NCBI RefSeq assembly: GCF_016093275.1
Contig: NZ_JAEDAK010000001.1
Location: 248,001 to 312,000 of the forward strand
Length of the DNA: 64,000 nt
Source of the DNA: Inhella proteolytica
Lineage (GTDB): Bacteria; Pseudomonadota; Gammaproteobacteria; Burkholderiales; Burkholderiaceae_C
Direction of reading: 5' to 3'
Shown: positions 41,808-51,090 of the stretch, piece by piece
Position numbering within the stretch: position 1 is the first letter of the stretch
Layout: every line of letters begins with the position of its first letter
Notes under the pieces: model-generated
Seen by the model: only the letters and a program-made list of their open reading frames with translations
What the model was told of the DNA's origin: nothing
Database searches by the model: none
Translations under genes and position numbers: made by a program

Positions 41808-42944
41808 TCAATCGCCGGCGCGCACGACCACGCTCAAGCTGCGGTTGCGGCCCTCGCGCCACACCGTCAGGCGCACGGTGTCGCCGGCCTGGCGCTTTTC
41901 CAGTTCGGTCAGCAGGTCGTCGAAGTCGTCCACGGCGGCGTCGTTGACCGCGGTGATGACGTCGCCCGGCTCGATGGCCCCCTGGCGGTTCTGCGTGAAG
42001 GGCCGCAGGCCGGCGCGTGCAGCCGGCCCGCCGGGTGCCACGCCCACGAGGGCCACGCCCTTGGGCAGGCCCATGCGGCGCTGCAGGGCCTGGGTCCAGC
42101 GCTCGTCCAGCGGCGTGATGCCGAGCACCGGCCGCACGAAGCGGCCGTCGCGGATCAGGCGCGGCACGATGCGGTTCACCTCGTCCACCGGAATGGCGAA
42201 GCCGATGCCGGCGCTGGCGCCGCTGGGCGAATAAATGGCGGTGTTGACGCCGATCAGCCGCCCGGCGGAGTCGAGCAACGGACCGCCGGAATTGCCGGGG
42301 TTGATGGCCGCGTCCGTCTGGATGGCGCCGCGAATGGCGCGGCGCGTCACCGACTCGATCTCGCGGTTCAGCGCCGAGACGATGCCGGTGGTGAGAGTGA
42401 AGTCCAGGCCGAAGGGGTTGCCGATGGCATAGACCTTTTGCCCCACCACCAGCTCGCGGCTGCTGCCGATCGGAATGGGCGGGTGCTTGTTGGCGGGCAG
42501 ATCGACCTTCAACACGGCCAGGTCGCGATCCGGGAAGGCGCCAACGAACTTGGCCGGCAGCTCGGTCTGGTCGGCCAGCGTGACCTTGACGCCTTCCGCG
42601 CCCTGGATGACGTGGAAATTCGTCACCACATGGCCCTGCTCGTCCCAGACAAAGCCCGAGCCCGTGCCACGCGGCACCTCGCCAACCGGGCGGGCAAAGA
42701 AGTCGCGCTGCACCGCGGTGGTGGTGATGTGCACCACCGAGGGCGAAATCGTCTTGAAGACGCGGATGTTGCCGAGTTCGTCCGCCTCCAGCGGGCCGCG
42801 CGGCGTGACGGCGCGCGGCTGCACGTCGGCCCGCCCCAGCGCCAACCCGGGAATCAGGCCGCTGGCGGCGATGCCGCCCAGCAGGGTCAGGGAGAGCAGG
42901 GCAGGGAAGAGGGCGCGGCGCAGGGGGCGGGTGGGCGCGGTCAT
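41808..42944 (-). CDS. DegP/HtrA-type periplasmic serine protease
   Basis: Trypsin-like S1C protease, 378 aa from ATG 42944 (MTAPTRPLRRALFPALLSL). N-terminal membrane anchor or signal, then the catalytic triad His in VVTNFHVIQGAEG, Asp in FPDRDLAVLKVD, and Ser in AAINPGNSGGPLLD. One C-terminal PDZ-like domain ends at the stop (LTVWREGRNRSLSVVV). The single PDZ and anchor-like N-terminus resemble DegS/MucD more than DegP. It is 38 bp downstream of the histidine kinase start codon and transcribed the same way. Confidence 0.93.
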   Translation of the reverse strand: MTAPTRPLRRALFPALLSLTLLGGIAASGLIPGLALGRADVQPRAVTPRGPLEADELGNIRVFKTISPSVVHITTTAVQRDFFARPVGEVPRGTGSGFVWDEQGHVVTNFHVIQGAEGVKVTLADQTELPAKFVGAFPDRDLAVLKVDLPANKHPPIPIGSSRELVVGQKVYAIGNPFGLDFTLTTGIVSALNREIESVTRRAIRGAIQTDAAINPGNSGGPLLDSAGRLIGVNTAIYSPSGASAGIGFAIPVDEVNRIVPRLIRDGRFVRPVLGITPLDERWTQALQRRMGLPKGVALVGVAPGGPAARAGLRPFTQNRQGAIEPGDVITAVNDAAVDDFDDLLTELEKRQAGDTVRLTVWREGRNRSLSVVVRAGD

Positions 42945-43002
42945 GCGAGGGCGGGTCAGGAAAGGGGATGCGTGAGGTGGGGCTGATGGCGGCGAACTCA
43001 AG

Positions 43003-43215
43003 TCACTCGCCACCCAGGATCCATTTGATGACGCCCTTGATGGCAAAGCCCAGCAGGCCGAAGCCCAGGGCCAGGAAGAGCACGAAGGTGCCGAACTTGC
43101 CAGCCTTCGACTCACGCGCCAGCTGGGCAATGATGAAGACCATGTAGAGCATGAAGGCGCTCACCCCGAAGGTGAGGCCGAACTGGGCGATTTCCGCCTC
43201 GGTGTAGCCGCCCAT
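43003..43215 (-). CDS. DUF2788 domain-containing membrane protein
   Basis: 70-aa product from ATG 43215 (MGGYTEAEIAQFGLTFGV). Two hydrophobic helices separated by IAQLARESKAGKFGTFVLF, the hallmark segment of DUF2788. Function unknown. The start overlaps the DUF2189 stop by one base (TGATG). Confidence 0.87.
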   Translation of the reverse strand: MGGYTEAEIAQFGLTFGVSAFMLYMVFIIAQLARESKAGKFGTFVLFLALGFGLLGFAIKGVIKWILGGE

Positions 43216-43997
43216 CAGCGTCTCTCGGCCAAGGCGCTGGCGTCCACCAGCTCGGTGTAGGCATGCCAGCTGGCATGTGCCAGCCAGGGGGCCAGCACCA
43301 GCAGGCCCAGCAGCAGGGGCAGCATGGCCAACAGGCTCAGCAGCACCAGCAGTGCCGCCCACAGACCCAGCACGCCGGGAGCGGCCAGCACCACGCGCCA
43401 GCTGGTGAGCACGGCGCTCCAAAGGCCCACGCGGCGGTCGAGCAGCAGGGGGATGGAGACCACCGAACTGGCATACACCGGCGCGGCCAGCAGCGCGCCC
43501 AGCGCCATCCAGAGCTCGAACAGATGGCCTTCGCGGGCCAGCACCACCAACTGCAGGAAGTCTCTCGGGCTGTCCACCGGGCCAGGAGCGAAGGCGGTGA
43601 TCAGCGCGGCCGAGGTCAGCACCCAGCCGGTGCCGGCCAGCGCCAGCAGCAGGCCGAAGCCGATCAGCACCGGCTTGTTGGGGATCCACATGCGCAGCGC
43701 CACGGCCAGCCCCGCCGGCTGGCCGCGCGCGCGCGCCCGGCTGATGGCGTAAAGGCCCGTGGCCGCCACCGGCGCCACCAGCAGGAAGCCGCTGAAGGCG
43801 CCGGCCAGCAGCCAGAAGCGGTTGCCCGCCAGCGCCAGCAGGGCCAGGCCAAAGGCCGCCATGGCGGCGCCATGCAGCAGGCCGGCCAGGGGGCAGGCGC
43901 AGAAGTCCTGCCAGCCGCGGCGCAGCCAGCCGGCGATCTGGCCGGCCTGCACCGGGCGCAGCCGGATCTCAAGCGATTCAACGAGGGCGGGGCTCAT
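43215..43997 (-). CDS. DUF2189 domain-containing inner-membrane protein
   Basis: 260-aa protein with about six hydrophobic helices, among them FGLALLALAGNRFWLLAGAF, GLLLALAGTGWVLTSAALI and LPLLLGLLVLAPWLAHASWHAY. The combination GFAFGAL-like entry and terminal PWLAHASWHAYTELVD fits DUF2189. Role unknown; the family often lies near respiratory or stress genes. Its ATG is 7 bases from the inverted-repeat element upstream, so the element forms its 5' leader. Confidence 0.87.
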   Translation of the reverse strand: MSPALVESLEIRLRPVQAGQIAGWLRRGWQDFCACPLAGLLHGAAMAAFGLALLALAGNRFWLLAGAFSGFLLVAPVAATGLYAISRARARGQPAGLAVALRMWIPNKPVLIGFGLLLALAGTGWVLTSAALITAFAPGPVDSPRDFLQLVVLAREGHLFELWMALGALLAAPVYASSVVSIPLLLDRRVGLWSAVLTSWRVVLAAPGVLGLWAALLVLLSLLAMLPLLLGLLVLAPWLAHASWHAYTELVDASALAERR

Positions 43998-44003
43998 GGC
44001 GGA

Positions 44004-44275
44004 CAGGGCCTGTTAACACTGCGGGAAGCCGCGCGAAAGGGCGTGGCCGGCTGGCAGCCTAGGCGCACGGCGAACGCCCAGGCTGGCCGCCTGGGCGAGC
44101 CGGGCAACGACGGAAGCCGGCCGGCCAGGCCCTTTCCCTGCGGGTTGCCACCAAAAAGGGCGCCCACATCGTTGCGAAGCCTCGCCGGGGGAACCGCCCC
44201 GGCCTCGTTTCGCGCCTCGTTGGCGCCCATTTTGGATGGCAACGCGCTGGCTCCCCGCAGTGTTAACAGGCCCTA
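44004..44275. mobile_element. MITE-like element with 21-bp perfect terminal inverted repeats and two hairpin arms
   Basis: Terminal arms 44005-44025 (AGGGCCTGTTAACACTGCGG plus G) and 44254-44274 are exact reverse complements. Inside, the left arm pairs 44035-44042 with 44129-44136, 44045-44052 with 44115-44122, and 44075-44082 with 44090-44097. The right arm pairs 44144-44150 with 44237-44243, 44151-44156 with 44230-44235, 44158-44164 with 44222-44228, and 44184-44190 with 44197-44203. GCGGA occurs on both outer flanks (43999-44003 and 44276-44280), a possible 5-bp target duplication if the outermost mismatched base pair belongs to the element. No frame of useful length inside. It supplies the M48 stop codon (TAG) and the DUF2189 leader. 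Nothing in the window would mobilise it. Confidence 0.7.
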
Positions 44276-46111
44276 GCGGATCTTCAACGCCTGCAGCGGC
44301 GCCTGGTGGGGATCGATCCCGAACTGCACCGCGCCGATCAGGCAGGGGCCGGGCAAGGGCAGGTGGCGCACCAACTGCTGGCTCAGCTGCTGGGCCTCGG
44401 CGGCATCGCAATGCGGCAGGTCCAGCACCAGCAAGTAGCAGCGCCGCCAGGGGAAGGCCTTGACGGTCTTGCAGCAGATCCAGGCGCCGGCGATGGCGGT
44501 CTCGCGGCGCAGCGCGTGCACCAGGTCCTCGGTCTCGAACTCGCTCAGGTCCGGTGGGCGGCTGTGCTGCAGCCAGTCGCTCTCCATCAGGTCGCGCCAG
44601 GCCTCGTCTTCCACCGCGCTGGCCTCGGCCAGGCGCTGACGCCAGCGCTTCAGGGTCTCGACGTCGTCCACCGGGTGTTCCAGCAGCCCTACCGCATGGC
44701 GCGCCGCCCACCAGCGCTGCGCCGGGCCGGTTTCGTACAGATGCTGGTCGATCGCCAGGCTTTGCTCGCGGTCGCTGTCCTGCAGGGCCAGGGCCAGGCC
44801 GCGCAGGGCCTCGGCGTGATCGGGTGCGGCGGCCAGGGCGGCGAAATAGGGGCCGCGCACATCGGTCTCAGGGTCCAGGCGGAGGCTCAGGCGCGCCAAC
44901 TCCACCTGCTCATCGGGGCTGCGGTCGGGCTGCTGCAGCAGGGCGTCGCGCCGTGCGGCCCAGCGCAGCAGGTCCTGGCGGTAGAGCTTCCAGTCGGCCG
45001 CGTTGTCGTGCTGCCACTGGGCATCGAAGCGCTCGGCCAGCTGCTCGGCGGTTTCGCGGGTCAGCAGCTTGAGCGCGGAATCGCGCGACCAGTTCGGCAG
45101 GGTGCGCAGCGCCTGCGGCTGCAGGGCCTCGATGCGCTCGCGCAGCGCCGGGTGGGTGTCGTCCACCTGGGCCAGGCGGCGCCAGGCCTGCTCCAGGGCG
45201 GATTGTGCGAAGCGCGGCTCCGGCGCTTCGTGCAATTTGCGCTTGAGCGCATGCATCGGCCCCTTGGGCTGCTCGTGGCGCTGCGCGCGGCGCCAGTGCC
45301 AGGGCCAGAACTCGGAGGCCAGCCAGGCGCCCTTGATCTCGATCTCCTTGAGCGCCGCCTCCATCACCTCGGCGCCCAGCAGCTTCTGCGCCACTTTGTC
45401 GGCCTCGTATTCGTCCTGGCGCGCGAGCGCAAAGCTCTTGGCCACGAAGCGCGGCGCATACCAGGCGAAGAAGCGCCGGCTGGCGGCGGCCACCAGGCCG
45501 TCGTCGTGCTCCAGGCGCTCGGCCAGGCGCTGCCAGGCCATGCGGGTGCGGTAGATCCAGGCGCTGAAGCTGCCGTGGCCGCCGCGCAGGTGGCCGTATT
45601 CATGTGCCAGCACGGCCAGGGCGCGCCGCCGCTCCAGCGCATACAGCAGAGGCAGCCCGATGACCAGGTGGTTCTCGGGCCGGCCCAGCAGGCCCCAGCG
45701 CGGGATCTGCACGATGCAGGCGTTGAACTCGGCATTCACAAGCACGCGGTGGATGCGCGGGCCCTTGATGGCCTTGCGGATGCGTTCCAGGCCTTCGAAC
45801 AGCTCGGGCGCCTGCTCGGGCGTGATGGGTTCGCCCGGCGGCGGCTGCAGGCGAAGCCACAGCGCCTGCACGCTGGTGAGCAGCAGGCTCCCGCCCGCCA
45901 GCACCAGAAAGATCAGGTTCCAGCGGCCATGCCCGCTGCTGTAGCGCTGCCAGCTCCAGTACAGCAGGGCCAGGCCGAGCAGCGCGCAGCCCAGTACCCA
46001 CAAATAGCCCAGGCTGGAAAACCAGGCCACGGCGCGTCGGTAGCGTTTGGCATCGGCAGCGCAGTCCTGCTCGCTGACGCGTACCAGGTGTTGAAAGTCG
46101 GCCAGTTCCAC
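44273..46111 (-). CDS. M48 family metallopeptidase, membrane-anchored
   Basis: Zinc protease, 612 aa from GTG 46111 (VELADFQHLVRVSEQD), which has GGGGGA upstream; a longer frame to 46186 is less likely. Two helices (about residues 30-80: LWVLGCALLGLALLYWSW and LIFLVLAGGSLLLTSV), then a catalytic domain with VLAHEYGHLRGGHG (His170 in HExxH form HEYGH) and DEYEADKVAQKLLG as third-ligand region. A long helical C-terminal half of unknown role follows, ending LKIR. The stop codon lies in the terminal repeat of the adjacent element, so the original C-terminus could have been altered by insertion. Confidence 0.88.
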   Translation of the reverse strand: MELADFQHLVRVSEQDCAADAKRYRRAVAWFSSLGYLWVLGCALLGLALLYWSWQRYSSGHGRWNLIFLVLAGGSLLLTSVQALWLRLQPPPGEPITPEQAPELFEGLERIRKAIKGPRIHRVLVNAEFNACIVQIPRWGLLGRPENHLVIGLPLLYALERRRALAVLAHEYGHLRGGHGSFSAWIYRTRMAWQRLAERLEHDDGLVAAASRRFFAWYAPRFVAKSFALARQDEYEADKVAQKLLGAEVMEAALKEIEIKGAWLASEFWPWHWRRAQRHEQPKGPMHALKRKLHEAPEPRFAQSALEQAWRRLAQVDDTHPALRERIEALQPQALRTLPNWSRDSALKLLTRETAEQLAERFDAQWQHDNAADWKLYRQDLLRWAARRDALLQQPDRSPDEQVELARLSLRLDPETDVRGPYFAALAAAPDHAEALRGLALALQDSDREQSLAIDQHLYETGPAQRWWAARHAVGLLEHPVDDVETLKRWRQRLAEASAVEDEAWRDLMESDWLQHSRPPDLSEFETEDLVHALRRETAIAGAWICCKTVKAFPWRRCYLLVLDLPHCDAAEAQQLSQQLVRHLPLPGPCLIGAVQFGIDPHQAPLQALKIR

Positions 46112-46149
46112 GGGGTCCCCCTTTGGGCAGCGCAATGTACAGGGGCACA

Positions 46150-46881
46150 ATGCCGCCCCCCATGGCCAGCACCCCCCGCTTTGCACGACTCGACGCCCTG
46201 CGCGCCGGCTGGATGCTATGGATGGCCGCCTTCCATTTCTGTTTCGATTTGGCGCATTTCCGCCTGTTGGACGCCAATTTCTACACAGACGCGCTGTGGA
46301 CCACCCAGCGCACCGCCATCCTGTCGGGCTTTCTGTTCTGGGCCGGCCTGGGGCAGGGCCTGGCCCTGCAGGCCGGCCAGCCGGCCGCGCGTTTCTGGCG
46401 CCGCTGGGCGCAGATTGCTGCCGCGGCGGCCCTGGTGAGCGCCGGCTCGGCCCTGATGTTTCCGCGTTCCTGGATCAGCTTCGGTGTGCTGCACGCCTTC
46501 GCGCTGATGCTGCCGTTGGCGCGCTGGGGGGCTGCGCGCCTGCACACCGCGGCCCTGCTGGCCCTGGCCCTGGCCTGTGCCCTGGCCCCCGCATGGCTGC
46601 AGCACCCGCTGTTTGACAGCCGCTGGACCAACTGGCTGGGCCTGGTGACGCGCAAGCCCATCACCGAAGACTATGTGCCCCTGCTGCCTTGGCTGGCCCC
46701 GCTGCTGCTGGGCCTGGCGGCGGCGCGCAGTGCGGGCCTGCGCCACTGGCTGCAGGGCAGCGCGCCGCTGGGATTGGTGCGCCTGGGGCAATGGCCGCTG
46801 AGCTTTTATCTGCTGCACCAGCCCGTCCTGATCGGCGTCGTGCTGGCTTTCATCCATGCCACCCGGGCCGCCGGCCCGTAG
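46150..46881 (+). CDS. DUF1624 / heparan-alpha-glucosaminide acetyltransferase-like membrane protein
   Basis: 243 aa from ATG 46150, with AGGGG five bases upstream; an ATG at 46162 is also plausible. About seven helices. The opening RFARLDALRAGWMLWMAAFHFCFDLAHF and the end LPLLPWLAPLLLGLAAARS...QWPLSFYLLHQPVLI match the DUF1624 (HGSNAT-like) family, membrane acyltransferase-like proteins. The His in the AAFHFCFD motif is the candidate active residue. Divergent from the M48 gene. Confidence 0.87.
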   Translation: MPPPMASTPRFARLDALRAGWMLWMAAFHFCFDLAHFRLLDANFYTDALWTTQRTAILSGFLFWAGLGQGLALQAGQPAARFWRRWAQIAAAAALVSAGSALMFPRSWISFGVLHAFALMLPLARWGAARLHTAALLALALACALAPAWLQHPLFDSRWTNWLGLVTRKPITEDYVPLLPWLAPLLLGLAAARSAGLRHWLQGSAPLGLVRLGQWPLSFYLLHQPVLIGVVLAFIHATRAAGP

Positions 46882-46890
46882 CATCCCCCC

Positions 46891-47640
46891 ATGACCGAAA
46901 AACCCCGCAGCGTGCTGTTCGGCTTTCACGCCCTCAGCACGCGATTGAAGATCGCCCCGGCCAGCATCGAGCTGATCCTGTTCGACGCCAGCCGCCGCGA
47001 TGCCCGCATGAAGGGCCTGCTGGCGCGTGCCGCCGAGGCCGGCATCAAGGTGGCCGAGACCGAGCCCCTGCAGCTGGACCGCCTGGCCCGCACCGACCGC
47101 CACCAGGGCGTGGTGGCCAAGGTGGAGGCACTGAAACAGCAGCACTCGCTCGACGACCTGCTCGACGAGGTGCAGGCGCGTGGTGAGCAGCCGCTGCTGC
47201 TGGTGCTGGACGGCGTGACCGACCCGCACAACCTGGGCGCCTGCCTGCGCGTGGCCGATGGTGCGGGCGCGCATGCGGTGATTGCCCCGCGCGACCATGC
47301 CGTGGGCCTGAACGCCACGGTGGCGAAGGTGGCCAGCGGCGCGGCCGAATCGGTGCCCTACTTGATGGTGACGAACCTAGCCCGCACGCTGGGCGAGCTG
47401 AAGGAGCGCGACATCGTCTGCGTCGGCACCTCCGACCAGGCCGAGTCCTCCATCTACGCGGCGCCGCTGGCCGGCCCGCTGGCCTGGGTGCTGGGCGCCG
47501 AGGGCAAGGGCCTGCGCCAGCTCACCGCCAAGACCTGCGACCGCCTGGTCAGCATTCCCATGCGTGGCGCGGTCGAATCGCTGAACGTGTCGGTCGCGGC
47601 CGGCATCTGCCTGTACGAATCCCTGCGCCAGAGAGGTTGA
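46891..47640 (+). CDS. rlmB: 23S rRNA (guanosine-2251-2'-O)-methyltransferase
   Basis: SpoU-family ribose methyltransferase modifying G2251 in the peptidyl-transferase P loop. 249 aa with the N-terminal substrate-binding domain ([33 protein letters not shown]), then SPOUT motifs [40 protein letters not shown], and [19 protein letters not shown]. It starts 9 bp after the DUF1624 gene and is followed by upp 4 bp later. Confidence 0.95.
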   Translation: MTEKPRSVLFGFHALSTRLKIAPASIELILFDASRRDARMKGLLARAAEAGIKVAETEPLQLDRLARTDRHQGVVAKVEALKQQHSLDDLLDEVQARGEQPLLLVLDGVTDPHNLGACLRVADGAGAHAVIAPRDHAVGLNATVAKVASGAAESVPYLMVTNLARTLGELKERDIVCVGTSDQAESSIYAAPLAGPLAWVLGAEGKGLRQLTAKTCDRLVSIPMRGAVESLNVSVAAGICLYESLRQRG

Positions 47641-47644
47641 AGCC

Positions 47645-48274
47645 ATGCCCGTGATCGCCGTCACCCACCCGCTCGTCAAACACAAGGTCGGTCTGCTGCG
47701 CGAGGCCGACATCTCGACCAAGAAGTTCCGCGAGCTGACCCAGGAAGTGGCGCGTCTGCTGGCCTATGAGGCCACTGCCGATTTCCCGACCGAGAAAGTG
47801 ACCCTGGAGTGCTGGAGCGGCCCGACCGAGGTCGACCAGATCGCCGGCCGCAAGGTCACCGTGGTGCCCATCCTGCGCGCCGGCCTGGGGATGCTGGACG
47901 GCGTGCTCGACATCCTGCCCAACGCCAAGGTCTCGGTCGTCGGCCTCGCGCGGGATCATGAAACGCTCAAGCCGGTGAATTACTTCGAGCGTTTCGTCGG
48001 CCAGCTGGACGAGCGCACCGCGCTCATCATCGACCCCATGCTGGCCACGGCCGGCTCCATGATCGCCACCATCGACCTGCTGAAGGCGCGCGGCTGCAAG
48101 GACATCCGCGCCCTGGTGCTGGTGGCCGCGCCGGAAGGCGTGGCGGCGATGCACAAGGCCCACCCCGAGGTGCGCTGCTGGACGGCGGCGATCGACAGCC
48201 ACCTCAATGAGCAGGGCTACATCATCCCGGGCCTGGGCGACGCGGGCGACAAGATCTTCGGCACCAAGGAATGA
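47645..48274 (+). CDS. upp: uracil phosphoribosyltransferase
   Basis: Uracil salvage enzyme producing UMP from uracil and PRPP. 209 aa with [37 protein letters not shown], the PRPP loop [18 protein letters not shown], and [29 protein letters not shown]. Its stop overlaps the penicillin acylase start (ATGA), an uncommon partner. Confidence 0.97.
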   Translation: MPVIAVTHPLVKHKVGLLREADISTKKFRELTQEVARLLAYEATADFPTEKVTLECWSGPTEVDQIAGRKVTVVPILRAGLGMLDGVLDILPNAKVSVVGLARDHETLKPVNYFERFVGQLDERTALIIDPMLATAGSMIATIDLLKARGCKDIRALVLVAAPEGVAAMHKAHPEVRCWTAAIDSHLNEQGYIIPGLGDAGDKIFGTKE

Positions 48275-50547
48275 CGCGGCGCTGGCTGGCACGCGGCCTG
48301 GCCGCGCTGGCCCTGTTGCTGCTGGCCGCGCTGCTGGCCATCTGGCTGCTGCTGCGCGCCAGCCTGCCGCCGCTGCAGGGTGAGCTGCCGGCGCCGGGCC
48401 TGGCGGCACCGGTGGAGCTGCAGCGCGATGCGCGCGGTACCGCCAGCGTGCATGCGGCGAACCGGAGCGATGCTGCCTACGGCATCGGCGTGGCCCATGG
48501 GCAGGACCGCTTCTTCCAGATGGACACCCTGCGCCGTGCCGCCGCCGGCGAAATGGCCGCCCTGGTGGGCGCGCCCGGCCTGAAGATCGACCGGGCCACG
48601 CGCGGCCACGGCTTTCGGGCGCGGGCCGAGCAGGCCTACGCGGCGCTCTCGCCCGCGGAACAGGGCCTTCTGCAGGCCTATGCGGCGGGGGTGAACCGGG
48701 GGCTGCAATCGCTCGGCGCGCGCCCGCCCGAGTACTGGCTGCTGCGCCAGGCGCCGGCCCCCTGGCAGCCGGTGGACAGCCTGCTCGCGGTCTACGCGAT
48801 GTACCTGAATCTGCAGGCCGACCAGCTGGGCCAGCTGCGGGGGCGCATGGCGCTGCGCGAGCGCCTTGGCGCGCCGCTGGCTGACTTCCTGCTCGCGCCC
48901 GGCATCCCCGAGCTGGACGCCCCGCTGGACGGCGTGGCCTTTGCGCAGCGCGGCCCGATTCCGGCGCCACCGCCTGGCTGGGGGCAGGGCGCTGCGCCGC
49001 GCCAACAGATGGCAGGGGAGGCCGGCCAGGTCGGCTCCAACGCCTGGGCCGTGGGGGGCGCACGCCGCCCCGGTCAGCCCGGCCTGTTGGCCAATGACAT
49101 GCATCTGAGCCTGGGGCTGCCCAACACCTGGTACCGCATGGCCCTGCATTGGCGCGGCGCCGATGGCCGCGAGCGCCGCTGGGTGGGAGTGACGCTGCCG
49201 GGCATGCCCGCACTGGTGGTGGGCAGCACGGGCCAGATCGCCTGGGGTTTCACCAACAGCTATGTGCGCTCCTTCGAGCTGCTGCCCCTGGAGCCCGCGG
49301 GCGACGGACGCTGGCGCGGGCCGGACGGCCGCGAGGCGCCGCTGCAGCGCCAGACCCACACCCTGACCGTGGCCGGCAGTGCACCGCAAGCGCTGGAGCT
49401 GGAGAGCTCGCCCTGGGGGCCGGTGGAGCGCCTGGATGGCCGCCCCCATGTGCGGCGCTGGCAGGCCTACCGGCCCGACGCCGTCAATCTGCAGCTGCTG
49501 GCGCTGGAAGACGCCGCCGATGTGCCGACCGCCCTGGCCTTGGCCCCGCGGCTGGGCATGCCGACGCAGAACCAGCTGCTGGTGGACCGTCAGGGCCACC
49601 TGGCCTGGACGCCGGCCGGCCCGCTGCTGGGCGAGGGGCCTCACCCGCAGCTGCAGGACCCGGCGGATGGCCGGCTCTGGAGCGCCAACCACCGCCATCT
49701 GGGCGGAGCCGGCTTCGAGCGCCTGGGGGATGGCGGCTACGGCGCTCCGGGCCGCGCCGCCCGCGTGCGCGAGCGCCTGCGCGCACTCGACCACCCCGAC
49801 GAAGCGGCCCTGGCCGCCATCGCGCTGGACGACCAGGCCCCCATGCTGCAGCGCTGGCAGGCGCTGCTGCTGCGCCGCCTGGACGCCGCTGCACCCGATT
49901 CGGCGCGCGCCGAGTACCGGCGCCTGATCGACGCGCCCCTGCAGGCCCGCCCCGATGCCGTGGCCTACACCCTGGTGCGCGGCCTGCGCACGGCCGCGCT
50001 GGAGGCCTTCAATCAGGCGCTGGCCCCGTCGTTGCCCCAAGCGGGTGGCGATGCCAAGGACTTCAGCCTGGCCGCCCTGAACCCGCGCTGGGATGAACCC
50101 GTGCTGCGCCTCTACGAGGAACAGCCCGCGGCCTGGCGCAGCGGCTTGCCGGAGCTGCTGGCGCTGGTGGATGCGGAGATGGAGCGCTTGCAGCAGCGCC
50201 ACGGCCGGCTGGCCGATGCGCGCTGGGGCGAGACGGAAAGCATCCGCGTGCGCCACCCCTTGAGCGCCGCGCTGCCGGCCTGGCTGGGCCGCCACTTGGA
50301 CGCACCGCCCCAGCCGATGGTGGGCGACACCCTGACCCCACGGGCCCAGGCGCGCAGCTTTGGCGCCAGCGAACGCCTGGTGGTGGCGCCGGGCGAGGAA
50401 GCACGCGGCCTGTTCGCCATGCCCGGCGGGCCCAGCGGCCACCCGCTCTCGCCCTTCTACCTGAGCGACCACGCCGACTGGGCGGCCGGGCGTTTCGGGC
50501 CGCTGCTGCCGGGTGCGCCGCTGCACCGCCTGCAGCTGCGGCCCTGA
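48271..50547 (+). CDS. penicillin acylase family protein (Ntn-hydrolase)
   Basis: Predicted periplasmic N-terminal-nucleophile amidohydrolase, 758 aa. An N-terminal membrane or signal segment ([21 protein letters not shown]), the alpha-chain part with [20 protein letters not shown], then an autoprocessing site [11 protein letters not shown] with the likely nucleophile Ser256, [16 protein letters not shown] and [15 protein letters not shown]. Typical natural substrates of relatives are acyl-homoserine lactones or amides; the substrate here is unknown. Confidence 0.92.
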   Translation: MTRRWLARGLAALALLLLAALLAIWLLLRASLPPLQGELPAPGLAAPVELQRDARGTASVHAANRSDAAYGIGVAHGQDRFFQMDTLRRAAAGEMAALVGAPGLKIDRATRGHGFRARAEQAYAALSPAEQGLLQAYAAGVNRGLQSLGARPPEYWLLRQAPAPWQPVDSLLAVYAMYLNLQADQLGQLRGRMALRERLGAPLADFLLAPGIPELDAPLDGVAFAQRGPIPAPPPGWGQGAAPRQQMAGEAGQVGSNAWAVGGARRPGQPGLLANDMHLSLGLPNTWYRMALHWRGADGRERRWVGVTLPGMPALVVGSTGQIAWGFTNSYVRSFELLPLEPAGDGRWRGPDGREAPLQRQTHTLTVAGSAPQALELESSPWGPVERLDGRPHVRRWQAYRPDAVNLQLLALEDAADVPTALALAPRLGMPTQNQLLVDRQGHLAWTPAGPLLGEGPHPQLQDPADGRLWSANHRHLGGAGFERLGDGGYGAPGRAARVRERLRALDHPDEAALAAIALDDQAPMLQRWQALLLRRLDAAAPDSARAEYRRLIDAPLQARPDAVAYTLVRGLRTAALEAFNQALAPSLPQAGGDAKDFSLAALNPRWDEPVLRLYEEQPAAWRSGLPELLALVDAEMERLQQRHGRLADARWGETESIRVRHPLSAALPAWLGRHLDAPPQPMVGDTLTPRAQARSFGASERLVVAPGEEARGLFAMPGGPSGHPLSPFYLSDHADWAAGRFGPLLPGAPLHRLQLRP

Positions 50548-50559
50548 AGCGCCGCTAAG

Positions 50560-51090
50560 TCACCAGAGCCCGAACACCCCGCCCGCGGCGCCGAGCCCCA
50601 ACCAGGCCAGCGGCGGCAGCTTGCTGCGCGCGCTGCCCAGCGCCACCCCGGCGACCAGCGCCCAGGCGGGCCAGCCGGCCTGCGTGTAGGGCTGTACCAG
50701 CACCCAGGCGCCGGATAGCGAAAGCCCCAGCACCAGCGGCGCGCAGCCGCGCTGGAAGGCCTGCAGCAGCGGGTGCTGGCGGTTGGCCTCGGCCCAACGC
50801 GCGTAGCGCCACACCAGCAGGGTGGAGGGCAGCAACACCCCGCCCAGGCAGGCCAGCAGGCCGGCCGGCCCGGCGGCCATCCAGCCCAGCACCCCCACCA
50901 CCATGATGTTCGGGCCTGGCGCCGCCTGGCCCAGAGCCACGGCCTGCGCGAAGCCGGCTTCGTCCAGCCAACCGCGCTGCAGCACCAGGATGCGCTGGGA
51001 GTCGGCCAGGATGGCGTTGACGCCGCCGATCGACAGCAGCGAGAGCAGGGCGAACTGCCCGGCCACGGCCGCCAGCTCGCCCCAGCTCAT
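50560..51090 (-). CDS. chromate transporter, short-chain CHR family (second subunit)
   Basis: 176-aa membrane protein: FALLSLLSIGGVNAILADSQRI, GFAQAVALGQAAPGPNIMVVG, then GWMAAGPAGLLACLGGVLLPST. This is one CHR domain of the split chromate/anion transporter. It overlaps the next gene as ATGA. Converges on the acylase gene with 12 bp between stops. Confidence 0.92.
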   Translation of the reverse strand: MSWGELAAVAGQFALLSLLSIGGVNAILADSQRILVLQRGWLDEAGFAQAVALGQAAPGPNIMVVGVLGWMAAGPAGLLACLGGVLLPSTLLVWRYARWAEANRQHPLLQAFQRGCAPLVLGLSLSGAWVLVQPYTQAGWPAWALVAGVALGSARSKLPPLAWLGLGAAGGVFGLW

